This document shows positions 37,301 to 50,392 of a stretch of 64,000 bases of DNA, one piece after another. This DNA comes from Tenebrio molitor. Taxonomy: Eukaryota > Arthropoda > Insecta > Coleoptera > Tenebrionidae. Position numbers and translations under genes: made by a program. Within the stretch, counting starts at the first letter, position 1. Each line of letters opens with the position of its first letter. The notes below the pieces were generated by a model. The model saw only the letters and a program-made list of their open reading frames with translations, was not told where the DNA came from and did no database searches. The stretch covers positions 4,216,001 through 4,280,000 of the forward strand of contig NC_091050.1 of NCBI RefSeq assembly GCF_963966145.1, written 5' to 3'.

Positions 37301-40300
37301 TACGCGACTTCCACACATTTCACGATTAGTTCTTGTTTTTTACCTCTCATGAAAACTGTCACTTTTAATTTTAACATACCGTTAAGAATCAATTACGTTT
37401 CATTGAACAGTACTTACATATCTTTTGTTCTAGTTGCAATTTACACATTTTGAGTAGATTTAAATTATTTTTAAATTTACATTATGATATCTAATAATAA
37501 ATTGGAGCAAAATGGTAACAAGCTATTATAAAACATCCTCAAAGTAAAAAGATTTTATTTAACATTTTACTAAATGTTAAACCTGACCTATGTACCTAAT
37601 TCATCTACATATTATGAAATTCTTTTTTAAACTTATAATAAGATATTAGGTAACTATAGGCAAAAAGCTCAATTTTAATAGAGTTTATCGTGCGGACGGT
37701 AAAATTTGAATCACCCTGTACGATTGCTCTAGAGGTATTAGTACCACCGCTGGAGAAATGTACAGCTTTATAGTTTTCTCTTGCCAGAATTTGGTCCAAT
37801 GTAAATAAGGAAGCATGGCACCATTTGTACTTTCCTTTACATGACCATCAAGTGGAAAAGTGTCTAAGTAAAGGGCTTAAGCGTTAGCAGCTCCTCCATA
37901 CTTGCCTACATATCTGATTAAGTGTGAAATGTCCTGTAATGCCTACATAAGACGCATGAATAATTTAAGTAGGTATACTTTATGTTATACCTATACAATA
38001 TGTCCACGAATTGAGTGACAAAGAGGTGATTGACAAAAAAATTTTTGAATTTGAATTTCGTATTTGGGATTAAGCCCTGCTTGGCTTAACTAATTTTAAG
38101 TATATTTTCGATTGTTTCAAATCAAGGAGGCCTTGGTGGTTTAGGTAAAGTAGCTGTTCTGTACTAACTACAGCAAAACGTCATTAAGAAAAGTTGTTGA
38201 CAATGTAAAATCATCGCTCCATGCAAAATTTCAGAAATACGGTGTGATCAAGAATGACTGAATCTGTTGGTAACAATGAAATTTGGAAAATTTGAAATTT
38301 ACCAAAGGTTCATTTTTGTAATAGCATAAACGTAACTAGCATAACCAAAAATATTTTTAATGTCGTCTCAAGTTAAAAAAATCCGCTCAGTGCCAATTAC
38401 GAGACAAAAAACACCAGTACTTTTCAATTGTTTCATTGCCAACAGACTCAGTCATTGTTGATCACGCTGTACATATCGGCTTGTTTTTATGAAACCGTGT
38501 CTGCTTATTGTTTGCAAACCCAATTAAATAATAATAAACTCAATTCCAGTTTGTAAAATTCTATTTTAAGTGACATTTGGGGATTTTCTCCAACTGAATG
38601 AAAGATGTTGGTTTAGGACAAATTTTTTCACTAATTTTTGGACGGCCACATGAGAATTTGCTGTTTTAGGATATTTTTCGTTTAATTTGTTGATCACCTC
38701 ACGATAGCAAAGATCGCCAGTACCATAACATTGACTTAAGTATGTTCTCTCTTGTGAGCTAACATTATAAGAAGAAGTTTATCAATAATTAGGTACACCG
38801 TTTTATGTGTAGTCTGACGTTTTATAAACTGCTTAAGCAAATTTTCAGTAGGTAGTCTAGGTAATGTGATTTTGAAGATAAAATTCGCCTACTCAAATTT
38901 TTCATTATTCCAAATTTTCGAGATAAATGCGAATAAAAAAAAGGAACTGTTACAGCCAGCCCAAAAATGAAAACTGCCTTAGGAGCCTGAGAACTTTTTC
39001 TGAAAAATTAAAAATAAAGATTTTTTTCCCTTTTTGTAACTCAATCCGTGGACATACTGTATATTTAATAATAACAATTGATGGGCAGGTAAATCGATCA
39101 AAACCAGCTATTAATCACTCCATTTCGTTAACAAACCTGATGACCTGGCGTAAAACAATCCTGGCTCTCGAATTAAAAGCATAGAGAGTCATTAAAATCT
39201 GTGCAGAATGTTTTCACCAGTGGTGGGCCAAAAACATAACTATGGGTTGAATTTTTTAAAAATAAAATATTACCAAAAGTGATGTTTAATTTATTTTAAC
39301 TAGTAGTTAAACCTGTACCACATCCCCGGTACCGGTATCGAGTATCGACACCGACACCGAAAATTTTCCATAATTCAATAGTTCTGAAAAAAAAATTTTT
39401 TTTCTTAATATCTGCAGTAAGTTGATAGATGATAATAAATAATATACAAGCACCTGTGAAAAACACGTTAGACGCTGCCAGTGTCGATTTATGGACACCA
39501 AACGGATATCTCTTAAAAATACAAAATCAAGCTGTCGGACAAGTTTTGGTTCTCTGCACATGTTTATTGCTATGCTGATTTTCTTTAGGTATGTACTTCT
39601 GAATCAATCGTAGAGATTGACTTATTTCAACGTTGCGTTCCAAACCACATTAGTTTTGTGTCTGACTGTACATGTAGGTGTAACTCCTTAATGTAGGGCA
39701 AACCGGAGCATCACGGACACTCGGGGCACAACTTCAATACATAGATCGTATGTGATAACTGATAAGGTACAAAAAAAAATCTGGAGGAAAAAACCAATAC
39801 GAAAAAAAAAAACAATGGAAAACTATTTGTAAAATTGTTGCAAACGTTTATGATGCACCCATTAATCCATTTGCTTTGCAAAGGGAAGTTCAAGAATAAG
39901 GAGTAAAGAAAAGCATAAAGACAGATAGTAGATAACATTATCCTTATAAAATTTGGTAATTTAATCGGTGTTTAGTGAATTACAATAAGTTAGTAAAATA
40001 CATTAAAAATATGCATAACTTTTCTATCCTGCTACTAAAAACGGTTCAAGACAGTGAAAAAGAAGAACGTAAAAGAAGTCCGTATTGTTTTGGTTTCCTT
40101 ACACATGGTTTCGATCCTCGACTTGACGAATAATTGAAGTTTTTCTGCACATTCTGGAAGTGTTAAGTTTGATTTTACGTTGCTACAATCAAAATCTATA
40201 AGCCACAAATTTGTTGTTCGTAATCTCTCTCGAAATGATATTTCAACAAAATCAAAGCAAAATTTAAAATGTGTCTTATCAATATAACTAACGAGTCATA

Positions 40301-40479
40301 GTGATTCGGAGTGGATGTTTTGAATGTGAAGCAACATCGTACCACAAGCATTTGTCCGAATTCCATTCTAATACTGAAAATTACTGTATTTGTACTGTGT
40401 TACATCCATCCACTAGAGCAAAACGGTAAAGCTTGATTTTACAAGTTGCTCGTTAAGTGCCATTAACATCCACCACTGA
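37301..40479. other. AT-rich spacer with one complete MITE
   Basis: No gene recognised. A lone transposon-like end occurs near 37707-37720 (inverted CAGGGTGATTCAAATTTTAC) without a visible partner. Short frames at 38927 and 39307 look like chance. Confidence 0.35.
38240..38469. mobile_element. 230-base TA-flanked MITE
   Basis: The ends are inverted copies of C(G/A)GTGTGATCAA-type sequence continuing through AATGACTGA(A/G)TCTGTTGG, with TA adjacent to both ends. Confidence 0.75.
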
Positions 40480-41060
40480 GACCGGACGTAATGTGGATAT
40501 GAATTTGTAGCGAGCTAATTGCGTCACAATGAGAAATGGTGTGCAGCCTCCTCCAAAGGCCCGGAGTAAACTAACCGTCTGGCGTTCTGTGTGGAGTTGG
40601 GTATTAACCGGGCATTTGTGATGGTTTGGTATATCCTTTTCAGTATTGTGTCCGAGCCATTAATCATGCAGTTAGTGTATGGCAATATAAACAAGTCTTT
40701 TTTATGTCATCGGATACCTGACGCGTTCGAATAATACCTTGTTTATCAGTGCCATCAACACCATGGGGCGATATGCTAAGCCCGTGGAATGTTCTTCATT
40801 CAAACGAGAATTGTGGGTGGCCAGAAGTTCTTCTCTGACGCTTATTATAAGCTGTCTTTACTGCTGCAGCATCCGATTGTGAACATCCATGTAAATTTTA
40901 TTAAAGTCCCCAACAGTAAGCAGGAGCATTCGCGATGATTTTTTATTGCTCATACGTGACTAGGCCTTAGGCGCTTTACAATACCCAAACCACAACCGAA
41001 GCCTTTTGCGCCATCAGTATCATGTCAGGGCGGAAACTGGTAGTGGGGTTATCATTATTT
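40480..41060. promoter_or_regulatory. GC-richer block, candidate regulatory module
   Basis: Non-repetitive, higher GC than its flanks, with GCTAATTGCG and ATTAATCATG words. No coding signal. Confidence 0.27.
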
Positions 41061-42804
41061 TAGCATCAATTTATAATTTAAATACTTGTCAAATTGAGTA
41101 AAATATGACTATGTGCTCGGTCATTATCACTCATTACGTTAATCGATTATTTCTTACCGTCTAGTACATAATTTAATATTGTGTTATTTGTAAAATTGCA
41201 TGTAATTATTAAAATACGTCATGTGCATGTCTTTAACGGTTTCACTCATAAATAATATTTATCTTTTCAGACGCGATTAATCAACATCTTGAAGAATTTG
41301 ATTCACGTGGTTCTCTTCACGGCCTTTAATCTTAGTTGAATTAATTAGATATTTAAATAAATACATTATCCGGACGCCGTTTACGGTGAAAAAACTCTTT
41401 AAACAAATTTGAATTGTTGAATAAATCATAATCTGCGGGTGCCAAAAGATTCAAATGAGATGCATCTCTTCACTGAAAGACATTTTTCCATCACAACAGG
41501 TGGGAATTTGTGACGAAACTGGATTTTTTTCTGAGACAACAGTGAGCCCCAGAAGTTTTCGAAGACACTGTGGAGCCATACAAATAATAAATTTATGTAT
41601 TTATACGGTGTTGTTGAGTAACGTCGTCCGATATCACCTTTCAGGGAGTGGAAACAGTCTTCTAACACCAGGAGGTCTATCCCAAGCCATACAAGAGGGT
41701 TTGACTTGTTAAAAGTGTCCCTTTTTCTTCTTATTCTTAACGGTCAATTAACTGCACATTCAATCTGTGGTTGATACAATATATTTGTTGTGCGAATACA
41801 AAAACATTGGACCTATTGTACTACGAACGGAGTTTCGACTTTCTGCCGCCTTGGTGGCCTCTAATAGATGTCACCAGAGGATAACGGAATACAATTTATG
41901 GGTTTCTTCTCGGCAATTGTTAAAAGTATAGCACGTAATGTAAACTTTGTCAATGCTGACTTCGTTGCTCAGGTAAGTTTTGAAAAGTATCAGCTGCATG
42001 TGGGGTGCTTAATTGTTTGGACGACTAGAAAGTCATGACCCACCTGGACCGAATCTAAAGTCATTTCACACGGTCCTCGTGCCTTTTCATAACCCCAAGA
42101 TATTTTGCTGGATACTGCTTTATGATGATTAAATGGATTTTAATGAATGGTTTTCGAAGCACTCGCAATAAAATGGTATTTATAAGATGTATACCTATAA
42201 TTTCACAATGCCATCTTAATGCAAAAGGAAATGAAGATTATTCAAGCATTGAAATAGTTTTAATTATATCTTCGTTGATATCAGTTTCGATACTTAAATT
42301 TGAATGGGTACAGGAAATTACTACACAAGTGTATAATAAATGTTATCCAATGATTGAGACTGCACTTTTTGCAAAAAAAAAAACCTTTATTTATCTAATT
42401 TCATTTAGTTTGTATAAAGTGGGTAAATTTTAGACTCATGATGCAGAAAACTATAAACTTTTGAGTATCGACTAGGGCACATGGTAATTATGCGAACTAT
42501 GGTAAAAGTACCTACCTAATAGTTAACTTAACCAATATAAAACTTAGAATATTTATTAATTTCTTGGGGCTATTTTAATTATCTTAACCAATTACAGAAT
42601 GACATAAATGTCTTGGAGAATATAAACTTTAGTTGGTTTCCTTTGTTTATAATCATTGTTATTGATTTACTGCACTTTAATAAATACTGAAGTGCACTAA
42701 ATAAAATCGTCCTTATAGGAGCGTATAATGAGGAGCATTATTTTATAATCATGCGTTTTTATTTAATCTTATTATTGTTGTGATTGTGATACCTAAATAA
42801 AGTA

Positions 42805-43198
42805 CAGTTAATGTCAAAATTATCGAGTACACCTCAAAAATCAAGAAGTCGATTTATTACAGTTTTTTCCACATGTAAACATGCCTTTTTGAAATTTGAG
42901 CGTCATATTTTTTATATAGATTAGGTGAGTTTGACAACATAAAATGTCGCTGATATTTTAGAACACCATAATAGTGTCTGTTTTATCCTCTGCACGATGC
43001 TCTTCGCGATGTTATAATACTGAGCTATACCTCTGGATCGACCATTCTTCTTCTAATTTGGAAAGAATGAGCATTTTCGCTTTTTCGGTTAGATTAGGCA
43101 TTTTGTTTGTCAAAATTGACATTGATCATTGACAAAAAATGTAAGTGCAATTCACACTGTAGAAAATTAGGTGTACTCTATAATTTTGAAATTAACTG
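42805..43198. mobile_element. 394-base TA-flanked inverted-repeat element
   Basis: Terminal repeats of 30 bases start CAGTTAAT(G/T)TCAAAATTAT and end GAGTACACCT, with two mismatches. TA lies outside both tips. No transposase. Confidence 0.85.
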
Positions 43199-44095
43199 TA
43201 CCTATAGGATGCGAGTGTCAGGTGAGGAATAAAAAAAAATCAATTCAACTGATAAAAAATCTAACATTATTACTATTAAAATAAAAGAGAAGTGAATTTC
43301 CGTGACATCGCCGACGAGAATTAAACACAAAATTGTGTAGATTTGACCATATGTTTTTGAGAATTTTGAGAATTGAATTTGATGAAATATTTTTATTTAT
43401 ACAGCATGTCCCAGAACTGCCTCCCCATTGAAACCAGGCACACAGAGTGCAAAAGACACTCCAAGATGACTAAAATAAATTTTCCTGTAGCTCACATAGC
43501 CGAGCAACAAAATTGCGGGCATCCTATCTTGATGGTGCTCAACTCTGATTGGTCAAGTTTAGGATCTCTTTTCTCGATTATCGCTTCTTTTTTTTTAATT
43601 CAGATCATCACATTTACCCAAATACTCTTTTTTTTCTCTGGGGAGACAGTTCTGAAACAACTATATATTAAAAATATATTGAAATTCTTTTTTCTTTTGA
43701 TTGACTGTTTAACTTTTTTCACCATTAGATAAATGATTAAAAAAATCTCTCAAAAAATATACCATTTCAACTCTGTTGGCATTTACAATTTTTGAGTTAG
43801 GCCCCCTTGCTCCTTAACTGGGTGAAATAGAAAGACAAAAAAAAATATGTTATTTATTAAAAACTTAACAACCAGAACAAAGTCTTCCATTTATGTACCT
43901 ATATGTAGGTATGGTGTGGAGAAATGTAAAAGCATAATTCTCATTTTTACTACCACAAAACACTTAGAACTTAGATCTAACTAAGTACATATAACAAAAC
44001 TATTTTAGTAGAGATATTTTGAATCACTGTAAGAGTAACACAATTTTCAAATAACAAAGTTTTGAAATTGAAGTTACATCATTTCGATTAATATA

Positions 44096-44651
44096 CCCAG
44101 TGCCCCAAAATTCGCAAAACAACTCAGCGGGGCCATGTTAACTCATGTTACGGAATTATGAGAAAAATAATAAAAAACTCTATATCTTTTAGATTTGAAG
44201 ATATGGGGGCTCAAAAAGGGCAGCTTTGATCTGGTTTATTTTAAATAAGTAAGTAGGTATGTAGATATTAAAAAGATTTTGACTAGGTATTTGTTTTTTA
44301 CTCGCTAATGCTATAATAATTCTGAATGATTGTGATCAGGTTTGAAATTATTTTCTTCATTATTTCCAGCATTTCAAAGAAGTGACTTTATGTTGGTTTT
44401 ACCTCAAATAACGTGTGGCAACATGTCTTTGATTTTTCTTTCTTATTTCCTTGGATAGGTACAACAAAAATGAAATATTCCTAGACTATTGGGATAGGTA
44501 CATCGGATGTTTTAAATGTTGCTACATTTACTGTAACAAATAGGTTGATATCTTTTACAAAAAAGAAGATTGATGTTTTAAAACATTTTTACCTTTTACT
44601 TAACAACGTATACCTACTGCTAAGCTGTTCCGCGAATTTTAGGGAACCCGG
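44096..44651. mobile_element. MITE, inverted relative of the element at 63225-63723
   Basis: Ends carry GTGCCCCAAAATTCGC in inverted form. Long internal matches to the reverse complement of the 63-kb copy include the TTATTTTAAATA, TGTGATCA and GGTTTTACCTCAAATAACGTG segments. TA is present at the left end; the right end is slightly decayed. Confidence 0.8.
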
Positions 44652-45399
44652 TAAATAACATAAACTTTTTAGTAGATAGTTAGGTACTTTTTTTGATTTC
44701 ATCACCAATTGTGGTCTTTGGTTAAAAACTTCTAGGAGACAAGAGACATTATATGATATAGGAGTTCTATTTTTAAGCAAACTATGATTGGATTATTAAT
44801 ATTATCTGCTTTGTGTGAACTCCGATAAGCTGCAGGGATTGTACACACGTATGTATAACCATCTGTATCGTTATGATAGGTATAGCTACTTGCGTGGATG
44901 TACCCTCGCGTGTAGTCTCTATTTTAGTTGAAAAGCCTACTTGCATTCGCCAAAAGCGTCAAGTCATGCCCACAGAAAATCCGAAGATGGTGTCCGCTGT
45001 CCAGAATGTCAGTTCATGGCGAAGGCGCATCTGGCAAGGTGTGTAATAATTGACGTGCGTGAGACAGCCGTCAGCGTGGAAGTTGCGAGCGAGCAACCGA
45101 ATGAATAGCCAGCACTATTGAATGAGTAGAGTACATGGATATAATGGGCAGCAATGGCCGGGTTGGCGATTGCCGTCGGTGACCAGTGGGTGGCCCAGGA
45201 CGGGCAGGGAATCCGGGGAGTGATATCAAGTGGCCTGTCTACAGACTATGTCGCCACCGCTACCACAGCCCCTGATTGATAGCTCAAGTCACGCGAAACT
45301 GATAGCAGACCACACACACAACCCTCCACGCCCCCATAAGCCCCGCCTCCATCGGAACCGCCTCCTTTTACAGAGCCGCAGGTCCGTAGCCCCGACCAG

Positions 45400-45433
45400 T
45401 CAGTCTCATAGTGGGTACCAGTTATACTGGACA
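45400..45433 (+). promoter_or_regulatory. Inr + DPE core promoter of the T-box gene
   Basis: TCAGTC at 45400-45405 matches the insect initiator TCAKTY with A+1 at 45402. GGACA at 45429-45433 lies exactly at +28 to +32 and matches the DPE consensus RGWYV. No TATA box sits at -30. This arrangement is common for developmental transcription factor genes. It gives a 5' UTR of 91 bases. Confidence 0.65.
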
Positions 45434-45441
45434 TGTGCTGA
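45433..45441 (+). other. Minimal upstream reading frame in the T-box gene leader
   Basis: ATG TGC TGA, two sense codons then stop, 52 bases before the main start codon and overlapping the last base of the DPE. It could reduce translation; no evidence beyond sequence. Confidence 0.35.
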
Positions 45442-45492
45442 CTGACGGTTCTGTGGGTTTCTTGGTGACTTGTGACTTGACAGTGTTTTGTG

Positions 45493-48096
45493 ATGCTACT
45501 CGGTGCGATGCCCGAGGAAAGTGCAGCCGCTGGGTTGCTCGTGCCCACGGCGAAAACGCGCGCCACTGACTTTTCCATTGCTGCAATCATGGCCAGGGGG
45601 GCCGTCGCGCCGCCGGACGCCGATGCTAGGGAATTGCAAGGCGACGGTCAGTTACAAAACCTATAACTAAGCAAAATCTACACGCTTTGTCAATAGCCGA
45701 AATGGTTTTCTGTATCTTCTTTCACTTCTGTTACTCAACCGACGAATAGTCTACTCATTACTCCTCTGTCAAACGTATTCTGTTTTACTGTACTTCAACT
45801 GTTTTTTCTTTGCTCACCAATATTAAACTATAGTTTTAAATAAACCAAAATATGCTTTTTATTTATACGCCACTTTTGACGCTTCTCCTCCTTAAGTCTT
45901 GACACTAACTAGCAGTTAACAGAAGTTAATGTGACCATGGTGTTGGTATAAACACCATATTATTATAGTAACATATTATGTGCTGCGTACCTAGTTAAAT
46001 CTTTGATAATGTCCCCGCAGTTTTTATCTAAAAGAACATTAATTACTTCGCCTAACACAAAAGTGTAACAATAACAAATAGCTGGTAGGTTTGTATCATA
46101 ATGTTTCAAAAGATCATTTATGAAACGGACAATATTTTTATGAGATTTATATGTTACGAGTACAATGCAGCCTACAATTCAGTCAACAATTTTGAGTTAA
46201 GGTTTAATCTTTTGACAACTTAACAACCACCTACTGCTTGTCTAAATTTATGTATCTGTACGTGTCATACATTTCCTCCCCCACAACTGTTGGTAGCAAA
46301 AAAATGCTATGAAATATTATTTCTATTACATTTTATAGCCACAGCTAAATTCAACATAAAATTTTGTTGCTTTTTTCAAAATTACGTATCTGGTTTTGGA
46401 TGTATTTAATATGTCACATCTGTATGAACATAATCATACATTTGCGCCCAGTGCGCCTGCGCTCTCGAATATAACAGTTTCTTTAAACAATTAGGTGTTA
46501 CAAAAACATCAATTACTTCTACAGACAATACACAAATAGTATCTAATAATTTATAACACTTTAACAGTTTTTCTTCATTCGCCTTATCACATACATAACG
46601 TCGTTTTTTAATTTGTTTATGCTTTTTTTTAAGAAATCCTTAATTGCATTATAAAAATTTTAACTTATGTATAAAGATGCTTGTGCTCAGTTAATTGCGG
46701 AATTTACATGATAAATTGTCATTAACGCCAAATGTAATTGATTATTCATAATGTAATCATCAAAAACTTAGATGCGTTACCTATAGGTATCATTACATCA
46801 TCTGTCTAAAATGATTCATTAATTTGTCATTTAATTACAGTAGGCATGTCATGTAATGGTGGGGAAATAGTAAAATTAACTGTGTATATTCTATGAATTT
46901 GATCAACGTATAACGTATCTGTTAAAGTAGTGACAGTATACGAGTAGACTTATTCTAACCATAGTTATATTAAAATTTTCATTTTACAAAATACCTATAG
47001 GTATGCCGAAATTCCTGGGTAGCTCTCATACCTACCTGTTGTTACTATACACCGCCCAACAGAAACATTTTTCTGGAATTGAGATGGCATCCACATGATT
47101 TGTTTTTGATGCTAACTTTTAGACGCTTTGTGGCTGTTAATTGACAATTTTTTGTGAGTGCTTATCATTTATCAGTGCTTCTATTTATCGATGAGTTATA
47201 AAATCGGAGGCATTACTGTTCATTCGCGCCTAGTGCATAATGCCCAGTAAGATACCTATGTTTTTTATATTTTTTAATAAGCGGAGGTGTTGTCCAGGTA
47301 TAAAGATTACCTGCCTATTAATTCTCTCTAATTCTTTCAAGACAGTGGAAGTACTATAATTAAGTGGTTTTATCAACAAAATGATTAAAATAGTGATCCT
47401 TTTTTATTTAATTTTTTTCTGATTAATCTGTTTCATTCTCTCGATGTCTATAATTAATTTTCGTTTATTTATTTTGAGTACTAAACCAAATTTTTAACAA
47501 GTGCTGTCTTAAATTACACTATCCGATTTTCTTTTAACGGTATAAATAAACAAGGAAGGAAGGAGAGAGAGAGATACTACCAATTATTTAATTATTATCA
47601 ATTTATTCTATAAAATTTGGTGAATTAATTTGAAAATGTTATAATAAGGAACAGATATAACTTATAAAAAGGTCGTACAATTAGCAATATGAGACAACCC
47701 CTCATTGTCAATTTAACGCTAATTTGACGTGATTTGGCTTTTGATTTGGGTAAAATTTCTAGGTGCAATTTCGAGATCGAGTTCTCCCGACATAGAGGAT
47801 CCCTTAGAGGACGACGATGTAGAGGTTGATGTAGAGGAGTGCTCCGACAGCGAATCCGCAAGACCCATCAAACCAAAATTGCTCCGACAATCTCCAGCTA
47901 TTTCGGATTGTGGCTCCGAACCAACAGATTTAGATCGAGAATCACCCGACATAGTTCCAGAAAAACCCAATCCCAAGACAAAAATATCTTGCAACTGCGA
48001 CGAGTTGCTCAACGTCGAATGCCACTTAGAAACCAAAGATCTTTGGGACAAATTCCATGATCTTGGAACGGAAATGATCATCACCAAGACTGGAAG
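45493..48096 (+). CDS. mid: T-box transcription factor of the Tbx20 class (midline/H15), 3' partial
   Basis: Exon 1 is 45493-45646 and exon 2 is 47763-48096, joined in phase 1 across a 2.1-kb intron. Exon 2 ends in phase 2 at donor GTAGGT, the expected break inside the T-box. Residues 27-33, FSIAAIM, form an eh1-type motif like that of vertebrate TBX20 (AFSIAALM) and would bind the Groucho co-repressor. An acidic serine-rich stretch follows (residues 58-81). From about residue 138 the T-box begins: ECHLETKDLWDKFHDLGTE and MIITKTGR. This is the DNA-binding domain recognising AGGTGTGA half-sites. The next exon (expected to begin RMFPT) was not found in the remaining 15.9 kb. The Tbx20 class is secure; whether this is the mid or the H15 paralogue is not. 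A second in-frame ATG lies at 45508. Confidence 0.9.
45647..47762 (+). other. Intron 1 of the T-box gene
   Basis: AT-rich, phase 1, donor GTCAGT and acceptor TTTCTAG. A GA microsatellite lies at about 47563-47573. No other gene recognised. Confidence 0.7.
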
Positions 48097-49507
48097 GTAG
48101 GTGGCCATTTCTTTTTTCGAAGGCGTCGTAGAGAGGGAAGTTCTCACACAAATGAATAATCAGAATAAGCTGTGTTTGAGTAAATTACTGGGGTATAGTG
48201 GCGTGAACAAGAGCGAAGATTTTGTTCCGGAACGTTGCCACCATTGTTGAAGTAATGATGACGAGATGAGGCCGGTGGTTGCTCGTGCACAGTCCAATTT
48301 AAATCTCGCACTAATTTGATTCTCGCGTCTAATGACAAATTTTCCTCTTCGGATTTGAACCGCTCGGTTAAAAATTTTGACCGGCTCTGATCTAATTGAC
48401 CGATTAGTCTGATAAAATATTTATCAAATTTATTGCAGGCGTAAAAGCACCACGCGTAATGATGGGGGGCGGTGGACCCTTCACTCGTCACAATCAACTT
48501 GTATCCTATTCATGTACCAACTTAACTTCATCACGATCACGAGTTGGGGTTGCTTCCTATTTATTGACTTGTAACGCTGACATTATCTGCTTAAACCATC
48601 GGATCTCTGCAATTACGAACTTGATTAATTCTAGCAGAAACTGATTGCGAGATTGAAACCCAAGGGTTGCCTAACTAAATTCGATAAACTCGTAAATATT
48701 GTAACTGCCCCGAATCTGTGACTGCATTCACAGTGATGTTCGCAAATAATTTAGCAATTTTGCGGTTGAATGACTGCTTACAATGAACAAAGAAGGTTAA
48801 ACGGATACAGATGATGATAAACTGCACGCAAGCGGTTCCAACGGATCAAACACGATGTACAACAACTGGCAAACAATAACAATAATTATTATAATATTGC
48901 AGAAGGTGAAAACTGCGATAGTATTTTGCAGACAGTACACCTATACATTTTAAATACATACCTACTTTTATACCTAATGACTGCGATAACATACGACGTA
49001 CATACATTTTAACTTTTATGTTTGCTGCGTTAATTGTCGGATAACATCTTTATTGGTTTTAAATTATCATAGAAACAAATATTTTGATAAAAATTCACCA
49101 ACACGTGAATAAATTGCATATTTATGATAAGGCTTCTATCACATACGCGGGGAAGTACACATTTGTCAAGCTGGCCTTTTAAAGTAATTATACATTACAA
49201 CAATGTAACACATGTGTTACCTATATTATATACATAGGTATATAAAATAAAACATCCGTGCTGTAACTATTTAGGTACCTACTACAATATCATTTTAAAC
49301 GCGGAGACTTTCCATGATTCGAATAAATAGTGAATTTTACTTTATTATTTAATTATTAATTTCGACAGTATAAATTAATACCTTTTTATAGGTATATTAA
49401 TAGTTATTTGTATATCAAGGCCGCTAAATCATTCCTTAACGTACCGAGAAAAAAATTGTCGCCGAGGCCGCTGCGGCCGATAATTCGCGACCAAAGTGTA
49501 CATAACA

Positions 49508-49781
49508 TTTTTTGTGCAACCGAAAATTTGTAATTATGTATTATAAAACGAACAAGCAATATTTATTACACTGTCAATAAATACATATAAATTCGGCTTA
49601 CATTTACAAACAATTCATTTTGTAGGTACTCCTCCAGAGTTAAAAAGTACGTATTATATAAATTCTATTAAAATGAAGTTTACTTTAACGCCCGTCGTTA
49701 AAAGCAACGCCCGCGAAATTGGATTTCGCGGCCTGCTTTAGGTACGCGAAGTGCTCGTTTCGCGTACGGTTGCACAAAAAA
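49508..49781. repeat. Inverted-repeat unit with internal hairpins
   Basis: A perfect 15-base inverted repeat (TTTTTTGTGCAACCG and its complement) bounds 274 bases. Near its right end lie two hairpins with perfect 9-base stems: CCGCGAAAT-TGG-ATTTCGCGG at 49711-49731 and GTACGCGAA-8-TTCGCGTAC at 49742-49767. A 13-base palindrome GGCCGCTGCGGCC lies just outside at 49466-49478. It may be a fold-back type transposable element; no transposase is present. Confidence 0.5.
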
Positions 49782-50392
49782 ATATTAAAAAATTGGTTAT
49801 TAATATTTTGCAGACAATTGCAAGCAGCACAAACATTTATTCGATTAAAATGTTAAGTATTTTTGTTTGATTCTGAAAATCAAAAGTATTGATTTCATTT
49901 ATTATACTTACTTAAATAAAATGAAAAAAGAAACGTGCTTCGTCGAGTAATTAATTGTCCAGTATGTAAGCATTAAATTAATCTAGTACATAATGCTTCA
50001 TAAAGGGGCTGCTTTATAGTTTTTTATTCGAAATCTACTTAAGGAAAATGTTATTATAAGTAGATATAATCGATTCCGTTTTCTATCATGAATAAACCCA
50101 GATTTATGTTTTCTGGGTAAAGTAAATTAATTAAGTATTAGTTTCATCACCAGTGTATTTGATGCAGAGTTTATTTTAAAGCGTTGAAATCTGTGTTTAC
50201 ATTGAATTTATTTTGCTTAAATTATCTTACCATTTTTCATTAACACGAGAACATGTTTCGATTATCGTACGAAAAAAAAAAAAAATTAGCCTGTTATAAG
50301 TAGATAGGTATACATTTTTTGACTTACCAATACAGAGTTATTAAATAATCTTTGAACAATATTCATAAAAAGTAAACATTTTATTATTTCTA

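Larger units (their letters stand above)
41061..44890. other. AT-rich spacer with two transposon-like elements
   Basis: Frames at 41426-41712, 42122-42433 and 43373-43732 show no domain or plausible splice partners. The two elements are listed separately. Confidence 0.35.

Noticed and set aside
42122..43732. Frames of 103 and 119 codons
   Set aside because: Low-complexity AT-rich translations without domains; they partly overlap a MITE-bearing stretch.
45246..45590. 114-codon minus-strand frame across the T-box gene start
   Set aside because: It is the complement of the GC-rich leader and exon 1 and has no family resemblance.
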